Origin: Anastatus disparis
Taxonomy: Eukaryota; Arthropoda; Insecta; Hymenoptera; Eupelmidae
Length of the DNA stretch: 64,000 nt
NCBI GenBank assembly: GCA_017163975.1
Contig: JAFFSR010000242.1
Location: 211,001 to 275,000, forward strand
Direction: 5' to 3'
A model generated the notes under the pieces. The model saw only the letters and a program-made list of their open reading frames with translations, ran no database searches and was not told the DNA's origin. The translations under genes were made by a program, and so were the position numbers. Below, in pieces: positions 32,515 through 43,619 of this stretch (its first letter is position 1; every line of letters begins with the position of its first letter).

Positions 32515-33564
32515 TGTTACGACCGGATTTGGTTCGGTCGTTGAGTTCACAAAAAGAAATAAATTTCTTTTTATTGGGAACCAGTTTGTAGTCCCAGGAC
32601 TTACCTCTCACCTTTTTACTATATATTTATTAAAATTAAATTCTAATTTAGTTTTAAAATAATCAAATTTTATAAAAGTTAATATCAAGTTTTAATTACT
32701 TAAATAAATTCCTCTTTTTGTGTTTTCTTTTATTTTTATTTAATAATTAATACACATGTTATTTAATATATATAATAATTTTCCTTACGATTAAATTTTC
32801 CAAGAAGAGAAGGAGAAGATATATATTTGTATCCCTTGAAGTTCCGTCCTTTAATCTCCGCTTAGATTAACTTATTCCTACACGGTTAAGTTATCCGTGG
32901 CCAGATTAGTTTAGATTCTTCAACTCTCGGTCGTCCAGCGCTCAGCTAATTTATACGTTTATGTCGTCACTTGCACTTGTTTGTCTTTTTTCACTAAATA
33001 TTTATTGATTTAATTTTTGCAAAAATATTTATTTATTTAAATGCAAAAATTGTAGTTTTATATTTTCTATACTATAATTTTTTTTCTATTAGCGAAGTAG
33101 GTTTCTAAGCTACTTCCTAATGAATTTTATGATAAATAAAATTGATTTAAAAAAACTAACACTGACTTTATCTCAGAGGACCAGCAGAGCCGACTTTAGC
33201 GGTTGCTATCGTATTATGACAAAAGGCGAAGAGTGACGTAGGGGGCTGTTTTTATTGCCTTGAGCCTGGCGATCGAGAGATGGGAAATCCAATCAAAACC
33301 TGACATGCAGCTGAAATTTCTAGGACAGAAAATCGTCCGATTGTTTTAGAGTTCATTGGCTTGCTTACCAATGAATTCTTGTACCTTCTTCTCCGTCTCT
33401 TCTTTACATTTGAAGTTTTCGCAATTTTTAAGAATGCTGACTCGGGACATCGCATGGAACTACTTTTTGTTTGAATTGAAAAAAAAATAGGTTAATGAAA
33501 AATTCCAATTTTTAATATAATTCATTTAATAATTTATAAGGGTTTAGTTCCATGGGATGTCACA
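32515..33564 (-). repeat. 5' LTR of element D
   Basis: 1050 bp, identical in length to the other LTR. On the minus strand its end CGTAACA is followed after two bases by the primer-binding site. The outer flank is CACG (33565-33568), repeating 15864-15867. Confidence 0.9.
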
Positions 33565-33568
33565 CACG
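33565..33568. repeat. Target-site duplication of element D (right)
   Basis: CACG, partner of 15864-15867. Confidence 0.85.
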
Positions 33569-34106
33569 TATGAAAACATGTGATATAGTTAATTTTCCTA
33601 TAAACAAATCTCAAACAAATTTTCATGTAGCGTCAAAAAATTTTTCGATACCCTATGACGAAATTTTAGGTATAAATGTTTTAAAAGAAAATAAATTAAG
33701 ACTAGATAAAGGATATTTAGAAATAAATGGAAAAAAATATTACATTCAAACAGACTATAAAGATGAAAAAAATTCAAGTTTAAATTTATGTATACAAAAC
33801 AACGAAAGAAATGACGCAGCAATTACTAACACATTTCAATTATTGAATTGTATTACGCTTATGCAAGATACTAAACACATATCTTCGATTACGCAATTTT
33901 TACAAAATAAAAATGAAAACATAAAAAATCTTATGAAAGATATTAACTGTATTTTAGAAAAAAATCAATTTAAAGATGAACAAGATATAGATTATTATAA
34001 ATTCCTTTTAAAATTACAAGATAATATAAATTTTAATATTGAAAATAAAGATAAACAATTTCTTACTTATTTTATTGAAGAAGATATTGCAACATTAAAT
34101 ATGTAG
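33569..34106 (+). pseudogene. pro: Protease region of element C, 3' part and spacer
   Basis: The first 70 codons have the flap and C-terminal protease features (an ILGINVLKE block like the ILG.D.L motif of Ty3 proteases). An Asn/Lys-rich spacer follows, up to a TAG at 34104-34106. RT begins at 34150 in a nearby frame. The reading frame is in phase with 15566-15867 once element D and one CACG are removed, which is direct evidence that D is an insertion. Confidence 0.7.
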
Positions 34107-34149
34107 AAAGAAGAACCTGAAGAAACTATAACACATGAAAACATAAATC

Positions 34150-35815
34150 ATGTATGAAAAAAATATCGATCATAAAGAAAAATTATTAAATAAAATAATT
34201 TTAAATCATTTAAACGAAGAAAATAAACAAAGTATAAAGGATCTAATTATACAAAATGAAGATATATTTTTGCTTGAAGGAGAAAAAATGAGAAAATGTA
34301 ATTTAGAATATCATGAAATCAATTTAACAGATAATAGACCAATATACGTTAAACAATTCCCATTACCATACAAATCAAAAGAAATCGCTATAGAAGAAAC
34401 ACATAAATTAATCGACTATGATTTAATAAGACCTTCTAAAAGTGCTTATAATGCACCAACATTTGTAGTAAAAAAGAAACCTGATAATGATGGAAAACCA
34501 AGATGGCGTTTAGTCATAGATTATAGAAAATTAAATGAAAAAACTATACCCGATCCATACTTAATATCATCTATAACAGAAATCTTCGATGATTTAGGTG
34601 GAAATAAATATTTTACAACTGTAGATATGGTTTCGGCCTTTCATTGGGTACCAATGAAAGAATCTGATATTCATAAAACAGCTTTTAGCGCACATCCCTT
34701 AGGAAGATTTGAATTTAAAGTTTTACCGTTTGGTTTAACTAATTCTCCACGAACATTTATGAGAGTCGTCAATAATGCTCTTGGGGAACTTATAAGTAAA
34801 AGCATGTATACATTGATGACATAATAATAGCTGCTAAAACAAAAAAAGAACATAATATCAAATTTAATTTAGTAGCTTCAAAATTAAGAGAAGCAGGACT
34901 AAAGTTGGAACCTAAAAAGTGTGAATTTATGAAAGAAGAAGTTACATTTTTAGGATATATAATCAGTGTAAAGGGTATAAAAGCCGATCCTAAAAAAGTT
35001 GAAGCGGTAAAATTATTCCCAATTCCAAAAACAGTTAAGAATATAAGAGAATTTTCAGGATTGGCAGGATATTACAAGTAAAATACGTTGAAAAAATTTA
35101 AAAAACTTAAAAAACCCAAAAAAAACAAAAACCAAAACCAAAAAATTCAGGAAACTAAAAAACAAAAAAATCCCAAAACACAATAACACAGTTAGTTACA
35201 AAAAAGTAAAAATTTATATGAGATCCTGGAAAGCAAGAAGCTTTCGATAAACTCAAAGAAACAATATGCTCTGCCCCATTTTATTACTTACAATTTCCTC
35301 AACTAGATAAACCTTTTATAATAACAACTGATGCATCAGGATATGCATTAGGGGCTATATTATCACAGGGAGTAATTGGAGAAGATAAGCCGATAGCATA
35401 TGCATCAAGGGTCTTGAAAGGACCAGAATTAAAATACAGAAACCCAATTATTTGGCATAGAAACATTCAAATAAAATTATATTTATGGAAATAAATTTAC
35501 TATAGTAACGGACCATAAGCCATTTCTTTCATTTAGATCAGCAGATAAAAATAATAAAGTTCAAAGATGGCGACTTAAATTAGCAGAATATGATTTTTAC
35601 ATAATATATAAAAAAGGAAAAATGAATGTAAATAGTGATGCTTTATCGAGAAATCCCATAGATAAAATAGAAATAAACGTCGTAACAAGAGCACAAAAAG
35701 CTTAAGAAAACGAAAGTAATAATAAAGCAACACCTTTACCAACAAATGAAATAAAAATACAGAAATTAAATGAAGAACGTACACGTATAAAAAAGAAACG
35801 AGGTCGCCCCAAAAA
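34150..35815 (+). pseudogene. pol: RT and RNase H of element C, broken
   Basis: Reverse transcriptase motifs of the Ty3/gypsy type are clear: VIDYRKLNEKT, FTTVDMVSAFHW, VLPFGLTNSPRTF. The catalytic YIDD box lies in the next frame after a one-base shift near 34800. The RT thumb (FLGYIIS, FSGLAGYYK) follows. A G-poor A/C tract at 35091-35210 replaces the connection. RNase H resumes (TDASGYALGAILSQG at about 35325), with a short deletion near 35440, and ends with SDALSRNP (about 35640). The frame ends beyond a Lys/Arg stretch with an AT-hook core, KKRGRPKK, near 35795. Confidence 0.85.
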
Positions 35816-35978
35816 ATAATTAAAACAATAAAAAAGACGAATCAAGACAGAAAATATTATACAACAAGATACGTGTACAAACAAATCGAATACAATAATA
35901 TATTCGAAAAATTCTATAGAACATAGAAAAGATAATATTGTTCATTTAATTACAACAGAAAAAAAGCCATTAGACGAA

Positions 35979-37361
35979 TTGATAGATAGATATCTCGTAC
36001 AAAATAATATAAAAATAAATAATGAATTAAAAGACAATGAAATTGAAATAATAAATTTAAAAAAAAGAAAAATTTTTATTATGTGCTTAAATATTAAAGA
36101 ATCATTTATTTTAGTAAAAGAAAAATTAATAAATAATCTTAATACGTTAAAAAATCTGTTAATTAAAAATAAATGTAATATGTTCAGCATTTCAAAAAAT
36201 ATTAAAATTTTAAACATAACTTGGAACGAAATTGAAGAAATTTTATATGATATTTTTAAAGATACAAATATTAAAATTATTATTTGTCTAAATAATACAG
36301 AATATGTAAAAATTGATAACAAAGAAAAATTTTTTGATTTATATCATTCTTCAAGTATAGGAGGTCATTCAAGAGTTAATAGAACTTATAATAGAATTAA
36401 AAATAAATACTTTTGGGAAAATTTAAAAACTGATATACAAGATCGAATAAAAAATTGCGAAACATGTCAAAAAAATAAATTAAAAAGAATTAAAACTAAA
36501 CAACCGATGATTATAACAGATACTCCAGAAAAAACATTCGATAAGATTTCTTTAGATATAGTAGGACCTTTAAATATAACTAAAAATAATAATAAATATA
36601 TATTAACAATGCAAGATCATTTATCGAAATTTGTAATAGCTGTTGCACTTAAAGATCAAACAGCAGAGTCTATAGCTGAAGCATTTATAAAAAAATTCAT
36701 TTGCATTTTCGGTTCACCAAAAATAGTTCTTACCGACAAGGGTGCAAATTTTACAGGTAAATTAATAAAAGCGATTTCAAAAAGATTTAAATTTAAAAAA
36801 ATTGAGACAACCATATTTCACCCACAATCTAACGGCGCGTTAAAAAGGGCTCATCATCCCTTATGCGAATATTTGAAAAATTTTGCAGATAAGAAAATCG
36901 AATGGGATAATTGGCTTCAACTTGCACAATTTAACTATAATACAAGTGTTCATTCAAGTCATAAATTCACACCACATGAATTAGTTTTCGCCTACCCAGC
37001 TAGATTACCATCTAGCGAACCTTTGAAACAATCAGAAAAATTACCAACTTTTAATGATTATATAGAAAAGTTATTAACAAACATGAAAGATATTGCAAAA
37101 ATAGCTCAAGAAAATTTAATATCATCAAAGGAAAAATCTAAACTATACTATGACAGATCTATAAATCGTGTAAATTTTAACATTGGCGATGAAGTCTGGT
37201 TTATAAAAGAACCAAAGCCAGGAAAATTAGAGAAAAATCATAATTTGGGACCCTTTGAGGTATTAAAAATTCACGAAAATAGCAATATCACTATAAATTA
37301 TAAGGGTAGTCCAAAACTAGTTCATGTTAATAAATTAATTTTGCATAAACGTAAAAATTAA
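35979..37361 (+). pseudogene. pol: Integrase of element C, ORF open but catalytic Glu lost
   Basis: A 460-codon open frame. It comprises a pre-integrase alpha/beta domain (about residues 20-110), HHCC zinc finger (about 125-170), catalytic core (first Asp in SLDIVGP, second in LTDKGANF) and a C-terminal GPF domain (LGPFEVLKI). The third catalytic residue is Lys (AAA, 36843-36845) where element F keeps Glu. The enzyme should therefore be inactive although the frame is unbroken. It probably began as part of the pol polyprotein; the ATG is incidental. A splice-acceptor-like tract follows directly. Confidence 0.85.
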
Positions 37362-37363
37362 TA

Positions 37364-37380
37364 TTACTTTCTATTTTCAG
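37364..37380 (+). promoter_or_regulatory. Splice acceptor ahead of element C envelope
   Basis: TTACTTTCTATTTTCAG lies 32 bases before the envelope ATG and just after the integrase stop. Element F has TTATTTTGTTTCAG at the same place. Errantivirus env genes are expressed from a spliced RNA, so this fits a subgenomic envelope message. Confidence 0.6.
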
Positions 37381-37412
37381 AACTCTTCATCCTCTATATA
37401 AACATAAAAAAA

Positions 37413-38252
37413 ATGCTGTCTATCATATTTATCTTCTTATCTCTTATCAAGAGTAATTCTGCAATCATCGGTTTCAACTGTGAATCTACAGATCCAATCA
37501 TTAATACGTACTCTTTACTAGATACGGGCGAATGCGATTTTCAACAAGAAAATGTTACTATAAGTAATACAACAATAGAATTACTGCAAATTGCAGAATT
37601 TAAATCTATAAAAATCATGCAGTGTAAAATAGAAATACAGAGAACAGTATTTCACTGTGGAATGTTCAGCCATCTGGGTACTACAGCTCATGCCCTACAA
37701 GAGTATCTTTACGAAATCAGCCATGAAAAATGCAAATTTATACATGAAACAGGAATATTTAAATATGATAATATTCATACAATAGCGGATTTAAAAATAA
37801 ATTCAACAAGATCTGTAGGAATAGATTTTGCTGGTTCAATTAAGGATAAAACATGCAAAGGAGCATCTTACACGGATAATTTTGGTTCCTGGGATAACGT
37901 ACTCGTCCAAGGCCTCATAAGAATAACTCTACTAGAAGAATATGCTCAAGTAAGTTTAAAAAACAATAAATTACGATTAAACTCAGGAATCATATGCAAA
38001 TTTACGCATGAACACTGCATCGATTCACAAGCAGGCTATACTTTTTGGGAACATTTACCTGCAGAGGAGGGTTTTAAAACAGAATACGAAACCTTATATA
38101 GAGACCCCGCAAGAATAATAAATTCAGACAATCAAAATCGTATTTAAACTGTAAATTCTATTGAGACAACATTTTCATTATCAGCGTTAAATAATATTAA
38201 CATTTGTAATAGGATATTAACAAAAACCGAACATCCTAAATAATTTATTTTA
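37413..38252 (+). pseudogene. Chu-like envelope glycoprotein of element C, N-terminal part
   Basis: ATG at 37413, then a hydrophobic signal peptide (about 18 residues) and a Cys-rich, N-glycosylation-rich ectodomain. Blocks such as DTGECDF, QCKIEIQRT and HCGMFSHL agree with my memory of the arthropod chuvirus glycoprotein family rather than the baculovirus-F-like errantivirus Env. The frame is open to a TAA near 38147; a further 30 codons are recognisable before transposon B cuts in at 38253. The remainder is at 40743-41933. Its presumed role is membrane fusion and cell entry. The family assignment rests on pattern memory, not a search. Confidence 0.6.
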
Positions 38253-38754
38253 GACCGATTCCATCTCAAATCATGCAGACCGACTGCACCTATCTCTCCG
38301 AACTGCTTAAAAATTTTTTGTATTATTCTACTTTGAAAATAAGCGTATACGTATTTTTTTATTTTTCAATATCATCAAAAATGCAGTTTTTATGCACTTT
38401 TTAAAAATGACTTATAAATTTTCAATTCTCAAAAATCGAAATTTTTTTTTTTTTTAATCGTTTTTATCCCTGTAGTGATCTTTATAAATAAATTTAGGCT
38501 CGTTCAATGCTACAGAGGATGCTCTTTTAATTCCACCGTCTTTTATTTTTTTTAACAAAAAAACGGAAGTGCAATTGCACTTTTTGTAAAAAATGAAAAA
38601 TGCATTTTACTCAAAAAAGCCATTTTTTTTGTCTCAAATTTTTTATGGATAGATGGCCTTAAGGCCTATATTTTCATCGGTGTGGAATTTGGAATATTTT
38701 GGTTTAGTAAGAGATATAAAAAAAATTGAGAAAAAAATTTTCATATTTACATAA
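38253..38754 (+). repeat. Left inverted repeat of transposon B
   Basis: About 500 bp complementary to 40231-40738 with few mismatches. Confidence 0.85.
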
Positions 38755-38841
38755 ATGTAAATATGTCATAGATACAACAAATATTTCAGGAGTAAGCGCA
38801 TTTCAGATATATATATATATATATATTTGTACGTACATAGC

Positions 38842-38929
38842 TTTTTTTACACAGGGCGCGTACAGTGGGTACTTTACTCCCTCCCAGCGAAAAGTAAGGT
38901 ACCCACTGTACGCTGCCTGTGTAAAAAAA
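38842..38929. repeat. Perfectly foldable hairpin in transposon B
   Basis: Arms TTTTTTTACACAGG...CAGTGGGTAC / GTACCCACTG...CCTGTGTAAAAAAA enclose a short loop around CTCCCTCCCAGCGAAAAG. Confidence 0.8.
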
Positions 38930-38956
38930 TCGTATATTCTCCATTGAGAATAAATG

Positions 38957-39033
38957 AAAAATCCCTTAAATCGTATGTTTGTCACCCTCGCCTTCGGCTC
39001 GGGTGACATTTAACATACGATTTAAGACATTTT
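38957..39033. repeat. Second hairpin in transposon B
   Basis: Arms AAATCGTATGTTTGTCACCC / GGGTGACATTTAACATACG surround the loop TCGCCTTCGGCTC. Outside it lies CTAGGTGAATAATATACTATT (39048-39068), which recurs inverted at 62188-62208. Confidence 0.8.
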
Positions 39034-39088
39034 TCGTTTTTACTCCCTAGGTGAATAATATACTATTATGCAACTCATAGGTGTTGTG

Positions 39089-39091
<3 letters not shown>

Positions 39092-39122
<31 letters not shown>
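39092..39122. repeat. (TA)n microsatellite
   Basis: About 15 TA units inside transposon B. Confidence 0.95.
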
Positions 39123-39127
<5 letters not shown>

Positions 39128-39171
39128 ATAAATTTTGTGTTAAGTATAAGAAATTATGTAAAAAAAAAAGT

Positions 39172-40075
39172 TCTATTTTTTTTTTCCTTTTTTATGAGTT
39201 TTGGACTTTTTCTTATTGCGCACATTCTTCTTTGACGTAATTTTTCTTTTCTTTTTTTTCTCTTTATTTAATAATTTTGTGAAAGGATGAGCAGCAGTTT
39301 GAGCCATATACAATTTTTTCTTTGTCCCTACTTTTACTTTCCATACGTGGGTTTTTTGAATGCCGGCCAATTTAGGGTCTTAAGCCACTCTTTTATTTTG
39401 CTTTGCCTAAAAACTTCAATATCTTCTTTTGGCAGTAAGATTAATTTAATAGCGTCAGTGTTAGGTTGAACTTTTTTTACAAAAGCATTTGCATCTTGTA
39501 TGATTCAACATGACAATTTTGAAGATTATGTCTGGTTGCATAGTGTTTTACTAATCCACCGACGCCATCAACCGCACCTTTCCCATGCCTCGTGGCTGAA
39601 AACAACCATTTTTTATTGTTAGAAGCTTTTTTCATTTCATGTAATTGAAATCGATTTTTGAAATGACTTGCGGCTCCATCTGTTATAATCGATATTTGTT
39701 CTATTGAATCAGTTGAATCATTTTTCATCAAATCAATGATTTTTTGCATCGCCAACAAGGCATGAGCGGAATCATGTTTTGTATCATCACTGACGACAGC
39801 AAAACTTTTTGTTACTGTTCCTTGATAACAAACAGCTGTAAAAATAGAAATCTGTTGATTGACCCAGTGATTGCCTTGAACAGGACTACTGAGAATCACC
39901 GCCCAATTTTCAGCAAAATCACCATGCAGTACAAGATGTTTAGAATTAGTTCTGGCCATCTCTTTAAATACATTCTAAATTTGGTAGCGGTATTATAAAC
40001 AATTTTTTTGTGTGATCCAAAAAAATTTGGACACTTCCGTCTCTTCTCGGAATAAGTTTCAGACATATTTCAAAA
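39172..40075 (-). pseudogene. Transposase-like relic of transposon B
   Basis: On the minus strand the first 25 codons from about 40075 match the N-terminus of the A protein (MSE..S..R.CP.FF..HKK.VY). A deletion then joins them directly to the catalytic half (39959-39477), with blocks HGDFAENW, TDGAASHFKNRF and RHGKGAVDGVGG. Frameshifts follow near 39505 and 39375, and a Lys-rich tail ends at 39173. The Cys-rich middle is missing. The catalytic blocks are the best conserved part of this A/B protein family. Confidence 0.7.
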
Positions 40076-40230
40076 TGAGTCTCAATATCTAGAAATTAAA
40101 CGGTATAAAAGATGTAAGATAACTACCGTGAATAGCTGCTTTCTTAAGTAAACCTAAGGCACTTAAATTATCTATGCGATATTTAGCCACCTAGCGGTAT
40201 ATCTAGATATCTACGTATATATACATCTGT

Positions 40231-40738
40231 TATGTAAATATGAAAATTTTTTTCTCAATTTTTTTTATATCTCTTACTAAACCAATATATTCCAAATTCC
40301 ACACCGATGAAAATATAGGTCTTAAGGCTACCTATCCATAAAAAAAATTTGAGACAAAAAAAAATGGCTTTTTTAAGAAAAATGCATTTTTCATTTTTTA
40401 CAAAAAGTGCAATTGCACTTCCGTTTTTTTGTTAAACAAAATAAAAGACGGTGGAATTAAAAGAGCATCCTCTGTAGCATTGAACGAGCCTAAATTTATT
40501 TATAAAAATCACTACAGGAATAAAAACGATTAAAAAAAAAAAAAAAAAATTTCGATTTTTGAGAATTGAAAATTTATAAGTCATTTTTAAAAAGTGCATA
40601 AAAACTGCATTTTTGATGATATCGAAAAATAAAAAAATACGTATACGCTTATTTTCAAAGTAGAATAATACAAAAAATTTTTAAACAGTTCGGAGAGATA
40701 GGTGCAGTCGGTCTGCATGATTTGAGATGGAATCGGTC
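40231..40738 (-). repeat. Right inverted repeat of transposon B
   Basis: Partner of 38253-38754. Confidence 0.85.
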
Positions 40739-40742
40739 TTTA

Positions 40743-41933
40743 GACCTTTCATATAATAAATTATTATTTGACAATAATGAAATGAGGAAAGAAGTAACGA
40801 ACTTAGATATATTTATTTACGTGAATTCTAAATTTGTATATATCGAAAAACATTTTAGGGCTGATCTTAAAGATTTGTATTTTAATATCTTAAAATAAAA
40901 ATGCGAAATTGAGAAAAAAATAATACGCGAATCTCTATCCCTTGCATCCATAGCTCCCGATGAATTTGCTTATAATATCATGCAAAAACCTGGGTATGTA
41001 GCTAAACTTGCTGGAGAAGTAGTACATGTAATAAAATGTACACCAGTAGAAGTACAATTAAAACACACAAATAAGTGTTATATTCAACTTCCTGTAACAA
41101 CAAAAAATGAGACATGGTTTTTAACACCGAAAACACATATTTTATTGAAATCAGGTTCTGAAATAAATTGTAATTCAATCATTCCATAATATTATGAAAT
41201 TGGGGAAGATTGGATAAATCTTTTACCAAAACCAAGGACAACAAAAAATATTGTAAAAATTTTAAGACCAAATACTCAAACTTCATGGATGCCTAAAAAA
41301 ATAACATCACTGGCAACGAGTGGCATTTATTCTCAAGAAGACTTACAGGAACTACAACAACATTTAATGTTCCCTTTCGAAAAAGCAGCTCTATTAAATG
41401 CTATAGCGAGAGAAATTCAGGGTGAAGAAAATTCAAGAGGAGATTTATTAAGTAATTTACTAACAGAAAATACTTTATCAAATATAGCAGAAAACACCTG
41501 GAAAAAATTTAGAAATAAACTTACAACATTTGGGTCAATAAGTTCAGCTATAATAATGATTTTAATCATTCTTCCCATGGTTAAATTAATTATGGATACT
41601 ATTATAAGGGGATATACCCTTCATATAATATATGGCTGGTCCATACATTTATTAGGAGCCATTTTTAGCTCCATTACGCATTTAATAATTATATTAAATA
41701 ATAATCAAATGAAAAAAATACCAAGATATGAAGAAATAGAATTGAAGGAAGTGAAAATACAGAAGCCAGTCATATCAGAACCCATGGTTTTACAATCTCC
41801 TTTGCCTCGACCAACGCCCCCACCTTTACCAAATAAATCATCCTACATAACACCACCTACCCCAAGTACATCTTTTAAACCAGCATCACAAGAACATAAA
41901 GAGATTCGTCTATTCAATCTTAGTCGTAATTAG
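40743..41933 (+). pseudogene. Chu-like envelope glycoprotein of element C, C-terminal part
   Basis: Continues the envelope after transposon B. Stops occur at the K*K position near 40896 and at 41187-41189; otherwise the frame is readable. Visible features are an LPVT..NETWFLTP block, a SGIYSQEDLQELQ block followed by FPFEKAALLN, a long hydrophobic anchor (about 41545-41700) and a Pro-rich cytoplasmic tail. This order matches the C-terminal half of chuvirus-type glycoproteins as I remember them. Element F preserves only the beginning of this part. Confidence 0.6.
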
Positions 41934-43123
41934 TTTTAAAAATAATAATATAATAATAAATTTCATAGTTTGAAAAATATAAAATCAGACCATAAATGTT
42001 GTTCTATTAAATAAGCATTATCATATATATAATTAAATATATATAAATATAGCCGATAAAAATTATTTGTAAAACTTTTTAATTGTGATTTGAAATAAAT
42101 CACATATACATAATATTCAAATATACTAAAAATTATGCATATTTCATTGTTTTGTGTTACATAAAAGAATGAATGACACTATGCGCGTGTGTCATTCACC
42201 TAAACATGTCGATATCAATTGACATCGTAAGCATATTTAATCTAACAATAAAAAAAAAGACAAAAAACAGCATATTATGGATGTACGATACACATCTATA
42301 TTAAAGCGATTATAAATTTCATTTTTTTTCTGTGTGTCATTTACTTATATACTTTAGTAAGCACACATTTCATTTAAATTTTAAATATTATTCATCAAAA
42401 TCTTAACCTTCTATGAATTCATATAAGAAAGATAAGGAGGAAAATAAGATAATAAAAAACAATTAATTATTTTACAAATTACATTATTTAGCATATTATT
42501 ATTTAAGAAATAATCCAACAAAAAGATAAAGAATGAAGTTATAATTTTATAAGAGATAAGTCTTTTATGGAACTACAATTTAAAAATTTGATACTTTAAG
42601 TTTATTAAGAAGTTAATTTTATGTTTATTGTAAAACAATCTTTTTGTTTTATTTGCTGAATTGGTTCCGATTCAACTTCGTGCGGGAAGGGGTGAATGAC
42701 ACTAATCATATGTCATTCATATTTATTCAAGTATTATAAAACATAGCATATTTCAGAATCATATTTTTAAAATTGAAAAAAGAAGGATTGTTATAATTAA
42801 AACTATACAAATAATCTAAGTAAAGTTTATAATTCATCAAATAACTTAGCATTATTTTTACTCATTAAAGAAAACAATTGATAAATTATGAATTTAAAAA
42901 TATTTGAATTCAACTTTAATATTATAATTTATAAAACTTATAAATTTTCTCTTTATATTATTACCAAATAAAATAAGGATAAGAAATATGATATAAGGAA
43001 AATAAATGAAAACAATATTTATTTTAACAATATGTGCATATATATTCTTAGAAAAAGAAAAGAAAAGAGAAGAGAGGAAATTTACAAGTTTATATATGAA
43101 ATAAATTAACATAGAGTGGGACA
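41934..43123. other. AT-rich stretch with TGAATGACA palindromes
   Basis: No gene. Two palindromes TGAATGACAC...TGTCATTCA lie at 42170-42198 and 42693-42719, the second preceded by a purine tract GCGGGAAGGGG. Single half-sites lie near 43782. This may hold the 3' untranslated part of element C or the remains of another LTR. Confidence 0.4.
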
Positions 43124-43439
43124 TATCTAATCCCACCTTTCGCCATGAAATGGAATAGCCTCAAGATCAATATCTTTCCAGAGATTGATTTGACGAGAAT
43201 GACTTGGAAACAGTTGTCCGGTATTAACAATGTTGGTTCCGTCGAATATTCTAAATTCATTCTGGAAAACTTCTATCGTCATCCTAGAGCTCCTACTATT
43301 ACTATCCAGGTCTCATATTTGAAAAGTAATCCTAAATCCCACACATCAAAAGCAATTGGGGTATGATTCCCGGACCACCATAGATCGTTGTAATCTCTAT
43401 TCATGGCCCGGAACAACCTTGTTAGTTGCCAATCTCGAA
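43124..43439 (-). pseudogene. Possible exon, minus strand, one frameshift
   Basis: A GC-balanced island in very AT-rich DNA. On the minus strand it begins after a strong acceptor, CTTTTCTTTTTCTGTTACAG (43440-43459), and reads FRDWQLTRLFRAMNRD... with several Trp residues. A one-base loss near 43288 shifts it into a second frame that ends GERWD and a stop at 43125. Composition and acceptor argue for a real, now damaged, terminal exon or an endogenised viral fragment. I do not recognise the protein. Confidence 0.45.
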
Positions 43440-43580
43440 ACTGTAACAGAAAAAGAAAAGTTTATTAGTACATATTAATATTAAGCACACTGGTAAACTT
43501 AAAATCATGCCTACGCTAGTACTGCGTTTATACAACATGAGTAACTCTTTCAATAAATTTAACAGAAATACAAAATAAAA

Positions 43581-43583
<3 letters not shown>

Positions 43584-43616
<33 letters not shown>
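43584..43616. repeat. (TA)n microsatellite
   Basis: About 16 TA units. Confidence 0.95.

Positions 43617-43619
<3 letters not shown>

Larger units (their letters stand above)
15868..33564 (-). mobile_element. Element D: errantivirus-like Ty3/gypsy element, near-complete but defective
   Basis: Two 1050-bp LTRs (15868-16917 and 32515-33564) differ at only about eight positions. The element is flanked by a 4-bp target duplication CACG. Orientation is minus: primer-binding site TGGCATCCC next to the upper LTR, polypurine tract GAGGGGGAAGG next to the lower LTR. Gene order on the minus strand is small ORF, gag, protease, pol, env. Lesions include a TAA and frameshift between protease and pol, and a roughly 470-bp deletion fusing the end of pol to env. 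A Helitron in the 3' untranslated region makes the element 17.7 kb long. High LTR identity points to recent insertion. Confidence 0.9.
38253..40738. mobile_element. DNA transposon B, long inverted repeats, TTTA target
   Basis: 2486 bp with inverted repeats of about 500 bp (38253-38754 and 40231-40738) starting GACCGATTCC. TTTA is duplicated on both flanks (38249-38252, 40739-40742). It interrupts the chu-like envelope of C, whose homology to element F resumes directly after it. It carries a degraded relative of the A transposase plus two hairpins. The inverted repeats are highly alike, suggesting recent movement, although its own transposase is broken; it was probably mobilised in trans. Confidence 0.88.

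Noticed and set aside
43145..43366. Plus-strand 73-codon ORF
   Set aside because: Shadow of the minus-strand exon-like island, which has the acceptor site and better amino-acid composition.
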